Shown piece after piece: positions 29,754-38,366 of a DNA stretch of 64,000 bases (its first letter is position 1; each line of letters begins with the position of its first letter). The stretch is taken from NCBI RefSeq assembly GCF_030696665.1, contig NZ_JAUYRV010000046.1, forward strand, positions 496,001 to 560,000, given 5' to 3'. The notes under the pieces are model-generated. The model had not been told where the DNA came from, ran no database searches, and saw nothing but the letters and a program-made list of their open reading frames with translations. Made by a program: the position numbers and the translations under genes. Source of the stretch: Novosphingobium sp. (GTDB taxonomy: Bacteria > Pseudomonadota > Alphaproteobacteria > Sphingomonadales > Sphingomonadaceae).

Positions 29754-30602
29754 TCAGGCGGCGATAACCTTGTCCTCAGATGGCCGCCGCCCGGTCATCC
29801 GCTGGTAGAAGCGCGAGAAGTAACTGGGGTCGTCAAAGCCCAGTTCCGCTGCCACTTGCGTTGCCGTGGCATTGGTAAAGCGCAGCAACCGGTGCGCTTC
29901 CAGCGCCATGCGGCGGTGGATCACTTCCATTGGGCTGCACCCCAACCCCGCTGCCGTCATGCGCGACAGGGTGCGGCGGGTCATGCCCAGTGCGCCTGCG
30001 TAGAAGTCCAGATCGCGGTGCTGGCGATAGTGCAGTTCCACCAGTTGCCGGAAGCGCTCCAGCCGCCGGTCGTCACGGGCATCCTCCTCCGGCGCAGCCT
30101 CCGCCGCCACACAGCGGATCAGTGCCTCAGCCAGCGCCATGAACAGCGGGTCTTGTTCTTGCCACTCCTGCTGCAACCCCAGCATCTCGCGCGCCAGCCA
30201 GAAGGCGCGCCGCGCCGCATCGGGTGAAAGCGCCGCCATTCCGCCTCGCGCCAGCGCCGCCAACAGCATATCGGCAGGGCCGTTTGCCCTTGTGGAAAAG
30301 TCTGTGGACAGAGTGAGGACAAACCCGCGCGTGCCCTGCCGGAAACGAAATCCATGCACCGCGCCAGCAGGCACGATCACGCGGCCCGGCCCCTCCAGCC
30401 CGCTCTGCGCGCCATCAAGCGCCACGGCGGCGTGTCCCTCCTCTACCAGCAGCACCTGCACAAAATGGTCGTGCCGATGCACCCCGATTTCCCAGTCATG
30501 CAGCGCACTACGCTCGGCAATCGTTTCGATATGCGCAAAACCGCCGGAAGACCGCGCCGCGCCCTCACCGTACAGTGAATATGTCGGTATCGCCTGCGCC
30601 AT
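29754..30602 (-). CDS. AraC family regulator divergent from pobA (PobR-like)
   Basis: A 282-residue AraC/XylS regulator with an N-terminal cupin-like sensor (RHDHFVQVLLVEEGHAAVALDG, PAGAVHGFRF) and a C-terminal double helix-turn-helix (LGMTRRTLSRMTAAGLGCSPMEVIHRRMALEAHRLL and AELGFDDPSYFSRFYQRMTGRRPSE). It diverges from pobA across 114 bases, the usual arrangement for a PobR-type activator of 4-hydroxybenzoate hydroxylase. The ATG at 30602 is chosen because the cupin domain begins soon after; upstream in-frame starts would run into the pobA leader. Confidence 0.9.
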   Translation of the reverse strand: MAQAIPTYSLYGEGAARSSGGFAHIETIAERSALHDWEIGVHRHDHFVQVLLVEEGHAAVALDGAQSGLEGPGRVIVPAGAVHGFRFRQGTRGFVLTLSTDFSTRANGPADMLLAALARGGMAALSPDAARRAFWLAREMLGLQQEWQEQDPLFMALAEALIRCVAAEAAPEEDARDDRRLERFRQLVELHYRQHRDLDFYAGALGMTRRTLSRMTAAGLGCSPMEVIHRRMALEAHRLLRFTNATATQVAAELGFDDPSYFSRFYQRMTGRRPSEDKVIAA

Positions 30603-30716
30603 GTCCCGAAAGTGCCAGCAGTTTGTCCTGCCGCTGCCTTCCGCGATTGCGCCTCCGATGTCAAATTCCTCTCCATAGTGGCCCGCATCGCAGCGCGGCT
30701 GCGTGGGAGAATTGCC

Positions 30717-31886
30717 ATGAAAACCCAAGTCGCCATCATTGGCGCAGGCCCCGCTGGCCTGCTGCTCGGACACCTGCTCAAGGCCGAAGGCATCGATTGC
30801 GTGGTGGTCGAGCGCCAGCAGCCCGACTACATCCTCGGCCGCATCCGCGCTGGCGTGCTCGAACAGATCACCGTTAGCCTGATGTCCCGCCTCGGCCTCG
30901 ATGCCCGGCTCAACGCAGAAGGCTTGGTCGAAGAAGGCTTCAACCTTGCCGATGGCGAACGCCTGATCCGCATTGATGTGGCCAACCTCACCGGCAAGAC
31001 CGTGGTGGTTTATGGCCAGACCGAGATCACCAAGGATCTGATGGACGCCGCCCCCTCACGCGGACTGCAGGTGATCTACGGTGCCGAAGACGTGGCCCTG
31101 CACAACATCGAGAGCGATGCCCCAGCCGTCACCTACACCCTCGATGGCACCGCCCAGCGCATCGACGCACGCTTCATCGTCGGGTGCGATGGCTTCCACG
31201 GCCCCAGCCGCAAATCCATCCCGGCCAGTGCCGTGCGCGAATACGAGCGCGTCTATCCCTTCGGCTGGCTCGGCATCCTCGCAGATGTGCCTCCCTGCAA
31301 TCACGAACTGATCTACGCCAACCACGAACGCGGCTTCGCGCTCGCCTCGATGCGCAGCCACACACGCAGCCGCTATTACGTGGACGTGCCGCTGACCGAG
31401 AAGATCGAGGACTGGTCGGACGAGCGCATCTGGGACGAACTCGCCATCCGCCTTGGCCCCGATGCCGCCGCAAACATCACGCGCGGTCCCTCGATCGAAA
31501 AGTCGATCGCACCCCTGCGTTCCTACGTGTTCGAACCCATGCGCCACGGCAGCCTGCTGCTCTGCGGCGATTCCGCGCACATCGTGCCCCCCACCGGTGC
31601 CAAAGGCCTGAACCTTGCCGCCAGCGACGTCCACTACGCTGCCGAAGCGCTCACCGCCTACTTCAAGCACGCCAGCAACGATGCGGTCGAAGGCTACTCG
31701 GCCAAGGCGCTGGCCCGCGTGTGGAAGTCCGAGCGGTTCTCATGGTCGCTCACCAAACTGATGCACCGCTTCCCCGATGACGGCCCGTTCGAACGCGCAA
31801 TGCAGGTGGCCGAACTCGATTATATCGCCACCAGCACCGCAGCACAGACCAGCATCGCCGAAAACTACGTAGGCCTGCCGGTTTAA
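30717..31886 (+). CDS. pobA: 4-hydroxybenzoate 3-monooxygenase
   Basis: A 389-residue FAD-dependent aromatic hydroxylase converting 4-hydroxybenzoate to protocatechuate with NAD(P)H and oxygen. The FAD-binding GAGPAGLLLGHLL at the N-terminus, the DG motif (VGCDGFHGPSRKSIP) and the GD motif (CGDSAHIVPPTGAKGLN) are all in place. Length matches PobA. The ATG at 30717 follows GGGAGAAT. Single-gene unit, probably activated by the divergent AraC protein, and followed by a 121-base repeat element. Confidence 0.95.
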   Translation: MKTQVAIIGAGPAGLLLGHLLKAEGIDCVVVERQQPDYILGRIRAGVLEQITVSLMSRLGLDARLNAEGLVEEGFNLADGERLIRIDVANLTGKTVVVYGQTEITKDLMDAAPSRGLQVIYGAEDVALHNIESDAPAVTYTLDGTAQRIDARFIVGCDGFHGPSRKSIPASAVREYERVYPFGWLGILADVPPCNHELIYANHERGFALASMRSHTRSRYYVDVPLTEKIEDWSDERIWDELAIRLGPDAAANITRGPSIEKSIAPLRSYVFEPMRHGSLLLCGDSAHIVPPTGAKGLNLAASDVHYAAEALTAYFKHASNDAVEGYSAKALARVWKSERFSWSLTKLMHRFPDDGPFERAMQVAELDYIATSTAAQTSIAENYVGLPV

Positions 31887-31895
31887 GGTCGAGAG

Positions 31896-32016
31896 GCCCA
31901 CCCCCAACCCCTCCCGCCTGCGGGAGGGGGAAAGACAGCACTGTGAACGCCCTCCCGCCTGCGGGAGGGCCGCGAGACTTACTGAACGTCGTGAAGTTAG
32001 TCGCAGCGGGGTGGGC
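31896..32016. repeat. ~121-bp MITE-like composite palindromic element, copy 2
   Basis: Inverted copy of the 14617-14738 element: it begins GCCCACCCCCAACCCC, contains two CTCCCGCCTGCGGGAG palindromes separated by about 30 bases, then GGCCGCGAGACTTACT, and ends TTAGTCGCAGCGGGGTGGGC. It is intergenic, with no ORF, and lies downstream of pobA. Confidence 0.75.
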
Positions 32017-32099
32017 TTTGACACTTGCCCAGAAATCCATGCGCCCCAAAACCATGCAATCGCTGTAACATCGTCATTCGCCCGTCACAAAACAGCGAC

Positions 32100-32127
32100 A
32101 GAAAGCCTTCATCGACAGGGGCTTTCT
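32100..32127 (+). promoter_or_regulatory. Hairpin just upstream of orphan response regulator start
   Basis: AGAAAGCC and GGCTTTCT form an 8-base stem around TTCATCGACAGG, ending 4 bases before the ATG at 32132. The region where a ribosome-binding site is expected lies inside the loop and arm, so the structure could affect translation. Confidence 0.35.
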
Positions 32128-32131
32128 TCAC

Positions 32132-32806
32132 ATGCGGCGTATCGACATTTTGCTGACGGATGACCTTTCGGGGGGCCGTGAAACTTTCCAGCATTCAGAT
32201 TTGCGCGTGGTGTTCCATCGCTGGAAGTCCGATGGCCCCCTGCCGCTGATGGAAGGCAAGCCGTGGGCCTTCATCGATTGGGTGCTGCCTGAAATGTCCG
32301 GCCTCGAACTGTGCCGTCGCCTGCGCTGCGCCGACAGTCTGGGGCAGGACGCCCACATCACCATGATCCTTGAGGACGATGACGCCGAGGCCAAACGCCG
32401 CGCCCTTCGCGCCGGGGCCGACGACTATATCCTCGGCCCGGTAGACCGCAGCGCACTGCTGGACCGCGTGCTGTCGATCCAGTTGCCCGAACACGATGCC
32501 CCCGCCCGCGTATTGAAGCTGGGCGATCTCACGCTCGATCTTTCCGCGCTGCAGGCCCGCTGGCGCGACCGCCCGCTGATGCTGATGCCCAACGAATTGC
32601 GCCTGCTGCGCTACCTGATGGAGCAGCCAGGCCACGTCTTCAGCCGCCAGCAACTCATCACCGCGCTGGGCAAGCACGATCAACCCATCGACGAACGCAC
32701 CGTAGACGCATGGGTCAGCCGCCTGCGCCGCGCCCTGCGCGATGTAGGCGCGGGATCGCCCCTGCGCACAGTGCGCTCGTTGGGGTATGTGCTCGACAGG
32801 CCATAA
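32132..32806 (+). CDS. OmpR-type response regulator, orphan
   Basis: A 224-residue response regulator: a receiver domain (phospho-acceptor Asp49 in AFIDWVLPEMSG) and a winged-helix DNA-binding domain (MLMPNELRLLRYLMEQPGHVFSRQQLI, DERTVDAWVSRLRRAL, VRSLGYVL). The N-terminal strand is shortened (RRIDILLTDDLS), with two adjacent acidic residues. No histidine kinase gene is adjacent. A terminator follows at 32831. Confidence 0.9.
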   Translation: MRRIDILLTDDLSGGRETFQHSDLRVVFHRWKSDGPLPLMEGKPWAFIDWVLPEMSGLELCRRLRCADSLGQDAHITMILEDDDAEAKRRALRAGADDYILGPVDRSALLDRVLSIQLPEHDAPARVLKLGDLTLDLSALQARWRDRPLMLMPNELRLLRYLMEQPGHVFSRQQLITALGKHDQPIDERTVDAWVSRLRRALRDVGAGSPLRTVRSLGYVLDRP

Positions 32807-32830
32807 ATCTACGCCCCGCAAACCAAAACG

Positions 32831-32862
32831 CCCCGCCCGGCCTCGCCGTGGCGGGGTTTTTT
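32831..32862 (+). terminator. Terminator of orphan response regulator gene
   Basis: CCCCGCC and GGCGGGG arms (with a mismatch-free core) are followed by TTTTTT, 25 bases after the response regulator stop. A typical Rho-independent terminator. Confidence 0.9.
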
Positions 32863-32884
32863 GTCGCGATGATTCCAAGGCCAC

Positions 32885-32917
32885 AAAAAAGAGGCGGCCC
32901 CGGTGAAGGGCCGCCTC
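32885..32917 (-). terminator. Terminator of TonB-receptor operon
   Basis: GAGGCGGCCC and GGGCCGCCTC form a perfect 10-base stem around CGGTGAA, and the minus-strand side is followed by a T-run (AAAAAA at 32885-32890 on the plus strand). It lies 28 bases after the receptor stop. Confidence 0.88.
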
Positions 32918-32944
32918 CTGAGGGTGGTTGATTGAACCGCTGGA

Positions 32945-35626
32945 TCAGAACGTCATCGAAGCCGAAAGCGCAAAGGTCCGGCCCACGTCATAGGAGTTCA
33001 CCTCGACGCGGTTTTCGCCCGACTGTTGGTATTCGATATGACGACGGCCGGTGATGTTGCGGGCTTCGAACTTCAATTCCACCTGCTTCTTGAACACATC
33101 GAAGCCCTGACGCGCAACAAAGTCGATGCGCAGGCCAGGATCTTCAAAGATGTCCGGCTGTCCGGTGTTGAGCAAGCCACGGCTGAACACGCGCTTGCTG
33201 GCATAGTTGAACAGGATCGTCTGCTGCGAAAGGCCGTCGGTGTCCTCCAGCCCCAGTTGCACGTTGACGATGTGCTCGCTCTGCCCGGTCAGCGGCGCGC
33301 CATTGCGGAAGTAATCCAGCGCGCGGGTTGATGCGGCAAGGTAGTACGAAGTCTGGTCGCCGTCCTGCACCTTCAGCTTGGATTTGGTGTAGGTGTAGTT
33401 GGGGATCAGCGCAAAGCGCCGCGATTCCCACATGCCGCCCCAATCGCTCAGGTCGAAATACTTCTGCAGCTCGATTTCCGCGCCGTAAAGGTCTGCCTTG
33501 GGCGCATTGGCGAAGCTGGTGATGAAGTTGTCGCTTTCCAGCGCAACGAAGCTTTCGATCGGATTGTTGATCCGCTTGAAGAAGCCCGCCACCGAGAAAC
33601 GCTGATCGCGGTCGAAGTACCACTCATAACGGGCTTCGGCGTTGGTCAGTTGGCTGTCCTGCAGGTTCGGGTTGCCGCGATACTGGCGGTTGGTGTCAGG
33701 ATCGAAGTAGAACTGATAGATCAGCTCGCGGAACTGCGGGCGGGCGATGGTCTTTGATGCGTTGACGCGCAACTGCATGTCATCGCGGAACGACCAGGTC
33801 AGCGTCGCTGCGGGCAGCCAGTAATCGTTGTTCAGCGCAGTCGGCGTGGCGGTGGTAGCGCCATCGTTGAACACCTGAACTGGCGACACGACCAGCTTGG
33901 CCGTCTCATACCGCACGCCTGCATCCAGCTGCAGCGTATCGGTCAGCTGTGCGTCCACCTTGGCATAGGCACCGTGGTTGCGCAGCGTGGCGAGGAACGC
34001 CGGATTGCCTTCGTTGGTGTCGATCAGGTTCACGTCGAACGCCTCGATCACTGCATTGCTCAGCAGATAATCGGGGCGGAACATATTCACGCCATCGGGC
34101 AGATCCACCGCGCGCCACTGAAAATCGCGGCGCGAACTGGTGCGGCGCGTATCGACATAGGCATAACCGACCGTCGCAGTAACCGTGGGCATGATCTTGT
34201 ACGAAACGTCGATCCCGCCGGTCCACAGATCCTCGTTCAGGTCAGAGAAGCTAACCGTGGCGCGGCCTGCGTTGCCGTCCAGATTGTTGACGAAGAATTC
34301 ACCCAGCGGGTCCGACGCCACGTTCGTGCGCACATATTCAAAGCCCAGCTCATACGGAGCTTCACGCTGCGAATTGGCAAAGCCGCCGCGCAGGTCGACA
34401 CTCAGACCGTCCACCGGCTTGAGTTCGGCCACGATCTGCGTGTCGATCAGCTGGCGTTCAAACCAGGCCGTGTCCTGCTGCTGATAATCGACCGTCGTCT
34501 GGTTGCGCTGGCCAAGGCCAAGACGCGTGTTCTTCAAAGTGTCGCGGATATAAAGGTTGGTCCAGCGGATCTTGTTGCGATCCCATTCCAGACCCAGCCC
34601 CAGCATCCCGTTCACCACAACGCGGTTGTCCGTCACCACGCGGCGGAAATTGGACTGCAGATCGGCCAGATCGGATTCGACCGATGTCTGGCTGGTCACA
34701 TCGCGCGTCTGCCACTTGTTGTTGTATCCCGCCGTGGCAATCACGCCCAGCGTCACCGCGCCCAGTTCAAACGATTTGCCCGCCGCAAGCGAGAGCGAGC
34801 CATTGCCCGGCATGTTCGGGATCTTCTGGATCAGCCCGTTGCGCGTATTGACGATGCCCTTGCCGATCTCGACATTGTCGAGCTTGCCCGAACTCAGCCG
34901 CTCACCGCTGTCGAAGAACGTCTGGAGCGCGTTGGTATAATCGCGCTGGCCGTTGTCGAACCCGGTCCAGTCGGTGCTGGAGCCATAGTAGGTATAGCCC
35001 AACTGGTTGGTCGTTTCGCTGTCCCAAGCACCGCCTGCGCCGATAGTGATGAACGGTTCGGCCGGGCTGGACTTGGTGGTGAGGTTCACCACGCCGCCGC
35101 CGAATTCGCCGGGGTAGTTCACCGAATAGGACTTCTGCACCAGCGTCGATGCGATGATGCTTGATGGGAACAGGTCAAGCGGAACCACGCGCTTGAGCGG
35201 TTCGGGGCTAGGCAGCGGCATGCCGTTCAGCAGCGCCAGCGAATAGCGATCCCCAAGGCCACGCACATAGACATAGCCGTTGCCGACCACGCTCAGGCCG
35301 GTCACGCGGCCAAGTGCGCCTGCAATGTTGCCTTCGCCGGTCCGCGCGATTTCGGCGGTGCCGAGGACGGAGACGACCTGCGGCGCAGAGCGCTGGTAAT
35401 TGCGATCACGCGCGCCGGTGACCACGATCTCGCCGCCGGGAATGGAAACTTCGGCCGCCTCGTCCTGCGGCTGTTCGGCAGCGGGATCGATGGGCGCTTC
35501 TGCCGCAGCATCAGCGGGAGGGACAGCGTCCGCAGGGGCGCTTTGGGCGTCCTGCGCAAAGGCAATGGACGGCGCCAGAAGCGCGGTGGAAAGCAGCAGC
35601 ATGGTTGCGAGCCGCGACGTATTCAT
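32945..35626 (-). CDS. TonB-dependent outer membrane receptor
   Basis: An 893-residue TonB-dependent receptor with signal peptide (cleavage near IAFA), a Pro/Ala/Glu-rich region, then the plug domain (EIVVTGARDRNYQRSAPQVVSVLG, IAGALGRVTGLSVVGNGYVYVRGLG, RVVPLDLFPSSIIAS) and a long beta-barrel that ends with a C-terminal Phe (ALSASMTF), typical for outer membrane insertion. It ends within 28 bases of its terminator. The lipoprotein gene lies 92 bases upstream on the same strand, so they form an operon. The ATG at 35626 follows GGGGGA. Substrate unknown. Confidence 0.93.
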   Translation of the reverse strand: MNTSRLATMLLLSTALLAPSIAFAQDAQSAPADAVPPADAAAEAPIDPAAEQPQDEAAEVSIPGGEIVVTGARDRNYQRSAPQVVSVLGTAEIARTGEGNIAGALGRVTGLSVVGNGYVYVRGLGDRYSLALLNGMPLPSPEPLKRVVPLDLFPSSIIASTLVQKSYSVNYPGEFGGGVVNLTTKSSPAEPFITIGAGGAWDSETTNQLGYTYYGSSTDWTGFDNGQRDYTNALQTFFDSGERLSSGKLDNVEIGKGIVNTRNGLIQKIPNMPGNGSLSLAAGKSFELGAVTLGVIATAGYNNKWQTRDVTSQTSVESDLADLQSNFRRVVTDNRVVVNGMLGLGLEWDRNKIRWTNLYIRDTLKNTRLGLGQRNQTTVDYQQQDTAWFERQLIDTQIVAELKPVDGLSVDLRGGFANSQREAPYELGFEYVRTNVASDPLGEFFVNNLDGNAGRATVSFSDLNEDLWTGGIDVSYKIMPTVTATVGYAYVDTRRTSSRRDFQWRAVDLPDGVNMFRPDYLLSNAVIEAFDVNLIDTNEGNPAFLATLRNHGAYAKVDAQLTDTLQLDAGVRYETAKLVVSPVQVFNDGATTATPTALNNDYWLPAATLTWSFRDDMQLRVNASKTIARPQFRELIYQFYFDPDTNRQYRGNPNLQDSQLTNAEARYEWYFDRDQRFSVAGFFKRINNPIESFVALESDNFITSFANAPKADLYGAEIELQKYFDLSDWGGMWESRRFALIPNYTYTKSKLKVQDGDQTSYYLAASTRALDYFRNGAPLTGQSEHIVNVQLGLEDTDGLSQQTILFNYASKRVFSRGLLNTGQPDIFEDPGLRIDFVARQGFDVFKKQVELKFEARNITGRRHIEYQQSGENRVEVNSYDVGRTFALSASMTF

Positions 35627-35718
35627 GTCGAAGTCCCCCCTGGGGAAAAGTGTGTTCTCTGGTGCTGAAAAGGGGGCAGCCGTCACCGGCCACCCCCGTC
35701 TCAGCGAAAGGCGGCCGA

Positions 35719-37278
35719 TCAGGTCGTCGGCAGCGCCGTGCAAGCCGTGCTGGTGGTGCCGAAGTTGGCGGCACCGCTGTTGCAGGTCCAACCGGCATAC
35801 CAGGTGTCGGTGCTGTCCTTTACTGCGCCAATGTAGGTCACAGCCGAGAAGAACGAAGACAGCGTGGTCACGTCAAACGCAGCAACCGCAGTTTCGTTGG
35901 CACCATTGATGAAGCCACCGGTCAGGGTCGAGGTCAGCCCGGCGTTGTTGCCGTTCGCACCCGAACCGAAGAACCCGGCAACCTGTGCAGCCGTATAAGC
36001 ACCCGAACCGATGAAGCGATCATCGCCCGTGCCCGAGCAGGTCATCACCACCGAACGTGCGGTCAGCGTTGCCGAAGCCGTGCCGCCCGAACCGTTCATG
36101 CGAATGCACTGGTTGGCAGGGGTTGCGATCACGCTGTTGTAAAGCGAGATGTCCGAGTTGCCACGGAAGAACAGCGAGGCCTGTGCGTTGGCTTCGTTGT
36201 TGCTGCTCGTCGCAGGCTGGATCGCCGTCACGTTCGACATGCGCGAAACCTGACGCGGGGTCTGGGCTTCGTTGCCGTTGCTGTCGAGTTCCATCAGGCC
36301 ATCGCCCTGACCCGAACGCTGGATCAGCAGCAGATACTGCAGGTTTGCCTGCACGCCGGTATCCATGTCGAGGCTGTCATCGTCAGCACCAACCGCGATG
36401 TAGCGCTTCATGTTGACCGTGCCGCCGAAGAATTCAGCGCCATCGTCCGAACTGTTGTAGCTCTGGATGTATTCAAGCGTGGTGCCCGAACCGGTGCCTT
36501 CAAGCGTCAGCGCCTGAAGTTCGGAGTTCGAACCAAGGACGAAGCCCGAATAACGGATCTGGACATACTTCATCGTGCCGCTGTTGTCGGCCGAGTTGGT
36601 GCCGCCGTAAAGCGCAGGATCTGCAGCGCCTTCGGTCTGGCGTTCGCACGTGCTGGCGGTTCCGCCGCTGGCAACTGCGCCGGTGGTGCAATCGGTGATC
36701 GGCGCGCGGCCCATCAGCACGACGCCGCCCCACTGGCCCTGCGACGTTTCACCGTTCAGGCCAAGCACGTTGTCGCGGCTGGTGAAGATGATCGGCGCCG
36801 TGGCGGTGCCGGTGGCGTTGATGCGGTTGCCACGGTTCACAGCCAGCCACGAAGTGCCGGTGTTGCCGAACAGGATCACGCCCGGTTCGATCGTCAGCGT
36901 CACGCCGGTGCTGGTGCTGCTGAACCCGGCGTCGGTGCCCACGTCCACGCGGCCGTTCATCGAATAGAGCAGGCCAGCGATCTTGGGCAGCGTGGTCGAC
37001 GCGGTGATGCGCGAAGGCAGTGTGCACACGCGCCATGAACCCTGCGACGAGGTCACCGTGCCCGAATCGGTCAGTGCCGTCGGATTGGAAATGGTCGGGC
37101 AGCCAGCAGCCGCAACAACACCGCTCGAAGTCGGCGTTGGCGTCGGCGTCGGTGTGGGCGCAGGCTGGTTGATGACTACATTGCCGCCGGTGCCGGGCGA
37201 AGCAATGTCGGTGGGGCCGCAGCCGGCGAGCGCAATCGCGCTGCAGCCGACGAGGAACAGGCCGTGGTTGGTCTTCAC
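35719..37278 (-). CDS. Lipoprotein with DDGAEFFGG-type beta-helix, receptor partner
   Basis: A 519-residue lipoprotein: an export signal with lipobox IALAGC, a Pro-Thr repeat linker (TPTPTPTPTPTSS) and a long repetitive beta-rich domain (WLAVNRGNRINATGTATAPIIFTS; GQWGGVVLMGRAPITDC; TLEYIQSYNSSDDGAEFFGGTVN; several SGTGS-type turns). I recall similar proteins encoded next to TonB receptors in sphingomonads and other proteobacteria, but no assigned function. It starts with GTG at 37278 behind GGGGGA. The gene is 92 bases upstream of the receptor, with which it likely forms a surface uptake pair. An ATG further upstream (37311) is rejected as it adds residues before the signal. Confidence 0.85.
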   Translation of the reverse strand: MKTNHGLFLVGCSAIALAGCGPTDIASPGTGGNVVINQPAPTPTPTPTPTSSGVVAAAGCPTISNPTALTDSGTVTSSQGSWRVCTLPSRITASTTLPKIAGLLYSMNGRVDVGTDAGFSSTSTGVTLTIEPGVILFGNTGTSWLAVNRGNRINATGTATAPIIFTSRDNVLGLNGETSQGQWGGVVLMGRAPITDCTTGAVASGGTASTCERQTEGAADPALYGGTNSADNSGTMKYVQIRYSGFVLGSNSELQALTLEGTGSGTTLEYIQSYNSSDDGAEFFGGTVNMKRYIAVGADDDSLDMDTGVQANLQYLLLIQRSGQGDGLMELDSNGNEAQTPRQVSRMSNVTAIQPATSSNNEANAQASLFFRGNSDISLYNSVIATPANQCIRMNGSGGTASATLTARSVVMTCSGTGDDRFIGSGAYTAAQVAGFFGSGANGNNAGLTSTLTGGFINGANETAVAAFDVTTLSSFFSAVTYIGAVKDSTDTWYAGWTCNSGAANFGTTSTACTALPTT

Positions 37279-37348
37279 TTGAAATCCCCCAAGGATAAGC
37301 GGCGGGAGCAAATTCCAGCCGTCGCGAGGGACCGTCTAGGGATGCAAA

Positions 37349-37411
37349 GTGACAGCCTGTTTGCGGTTTCCTGACAGTTTTGTGTCAAAAAACATGACGG
37401 CTGTAAGACAT
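37349..37411. promoter_or_regulatory. Array of TGACAG-like half-sites (Pho-box-like) in divergent region
   Basis: Half-sites resembling the Pho-box unit RTGACAG are seen at 37349 (GTGACAG), 37371 (CTGACAG, 22 bases on), 37394 (ATGACGG) and 37405 (AAGACAT, 11 bases on). The 11- and 22-base spacing places them on one face of the helix, as for PhoB. They lie about 70-135 bases upstream of the lipoprotein start and in the region shared with the divergent TPR gene. Confidence 0.35.
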
Positions 37412-37542
37412 TTTTGACAAGAAACGCGGAATTGCGGGACTTAGATGATTGCACTTTTGTGACAATATTTCAGTTTGATTGCAGACGCAGAGAATCAGCG
37501 CATACTCCACCCAACAAACGCATTCAGAAACGGAGAGCCTTG

Positions 37543-37929
37543 ATGTCGACCAGCCTGTTCCTTGCCGCTGCACTCCTCACCCAGTCGGCCGTCATGGTCA
37601 CCCCTCCGCTGACCGTGCCCGCGCCTTCGCTGCCCAGTGGTGATGTCGGCTATCACGAGATCATGGCCGGTCGCCCCCTCGCCGCCATCAACCGTATCGA
37701 AGCCAGCGAGCTTGCGCGGCAGGGCGATCCGCTTGCACTCATCAACCTCGGCACCGCCTACAAGATGGTCGGACGCAAGGATGATGCCGCCCGCCTCTAT
37801 CGCACCGCCGCCGGCAGCGATGTCCGCTACGACGTAGAGCTTGCCAATGGTCGCTGGATCGATTCACGCCGCGCCGCCACGCTCGCCATCGCCCGCCTCG
37901 GCACGGATGAAGTGCTGGCCCTGCGATAA
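37543..37929 (+). CDS. Small TPR-like secreted protein
   Basis: A 128-residue protein with a short hydrophobic N-terminus (LFLAAALLTQSAVMV), then a region like two TPR helices (ASELARQGDPLALINLGTAYKMVGRKDDAARLYRTAA). It is encoded divergently from the lipoprotein/TonB-receptor operon, sharing a 264-base intergenic region. I recall similar small TPR genes next to TonB receptors in sphingomonads, so a role in the same uptake system is plausible. The ATG at 37543 follows GGAGAGCC. Confidence 0.8.
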   Translation: MSTSLFLAAALLTQSAVMVTPPLTVPAPSLPSGDVGYHEIMAGRPLAAINRIEASELARQGDPLALINLGTAYKMVGRKDDAARLYRTAAGSDVRYDVELANGRWIDSRRAATLAIARLGTDEVLALR

Positions 37930-37962
37930 TCGGCAATATTTGAAGCCCTGACGGCCGCCAAA

Positions 37963-38000
37963 CGCAACTTTTGTCACCTCTCTGGGGTGACAAAGTGCGT
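37963..38000. promoter_or_regulatory. Long inverted repeat after TPR gene
   Basis: TTTGTCACC and GGTGACAAA are perfect 9-base arms around TCTCTGG, and the pairing extends outward (CGCAACTTT... ...AAAGTGCG) with small bulges. No T-run follows, so it may be an operator or a stability hairpin rather than a simple terminator. The TGTCAC sequence resembles the half-sites at 37349-37411. Confidence 0.4.
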
Positions 38001-38084
38001 TATCATAACTTTCGATAAGCTATCCAAACCACGCTTTATCCGTGCAATCTGCCAAAAGAAATTGGATCGGATTCGGATTGAAAC

Positions 38085-38366
38085 GTGATTTCCTTGAGAT
38101 GCCTTCTCGGTTTCCACAAACCAAACCGTAGCGCTGTGGTCCGTGAACCGCTCTATTACGCCACGCATTGCCTTGGTTGTGGCAAGGCGTTGCGCCGCAT
38201 CAGCAAAGGCCGATGGGTGATTAAGGCCGATGGCCAAGGCTCGGCCCATTCGCGGACAAAGCGCGTCCATGCTTCCTCCGATACCGCCGATATGGTGCAG
38301 ACTGCCCCCGGAAACACGCGTCGAAACGACGCGCCGGTTGATCGGAGCGACGCTGGCCGTGCATAA
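38085..38366 (+). CDS. Small zinc-ribbon-like hypothetical protein
   Basis: A 93-residue protein starting MISLRCLLGFHKPNRS, with an early Cys and His, and a CLGCGKALRR motif, which together look like a small zinc-binding ribbon. Similar short proteins (CLLGFHKP...C..CG) exist in sphingomonads as far as I recall, without a function. The C-terminal 30 residues overlap another open frame (38269-38526) and look unconserved. Single small gene between the TPR gene and the response-regulator gene on the other strand. Confidence 0.6.
   Translation: MISLRCLLGFHKPNRSAVVREPLYYATHCLGCGKALRRISKGRWVIKADGQGSAHSRTKRVHASSDTADMVQTAPGNTRRNDAPVDRSDAGRA

Noticed and set aside
33974..35164. 396-codon open frame antisense to the TonB receptor
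   Set aside because: Shadow frame; the receptor on the other strand has full plug and barrel motifs.
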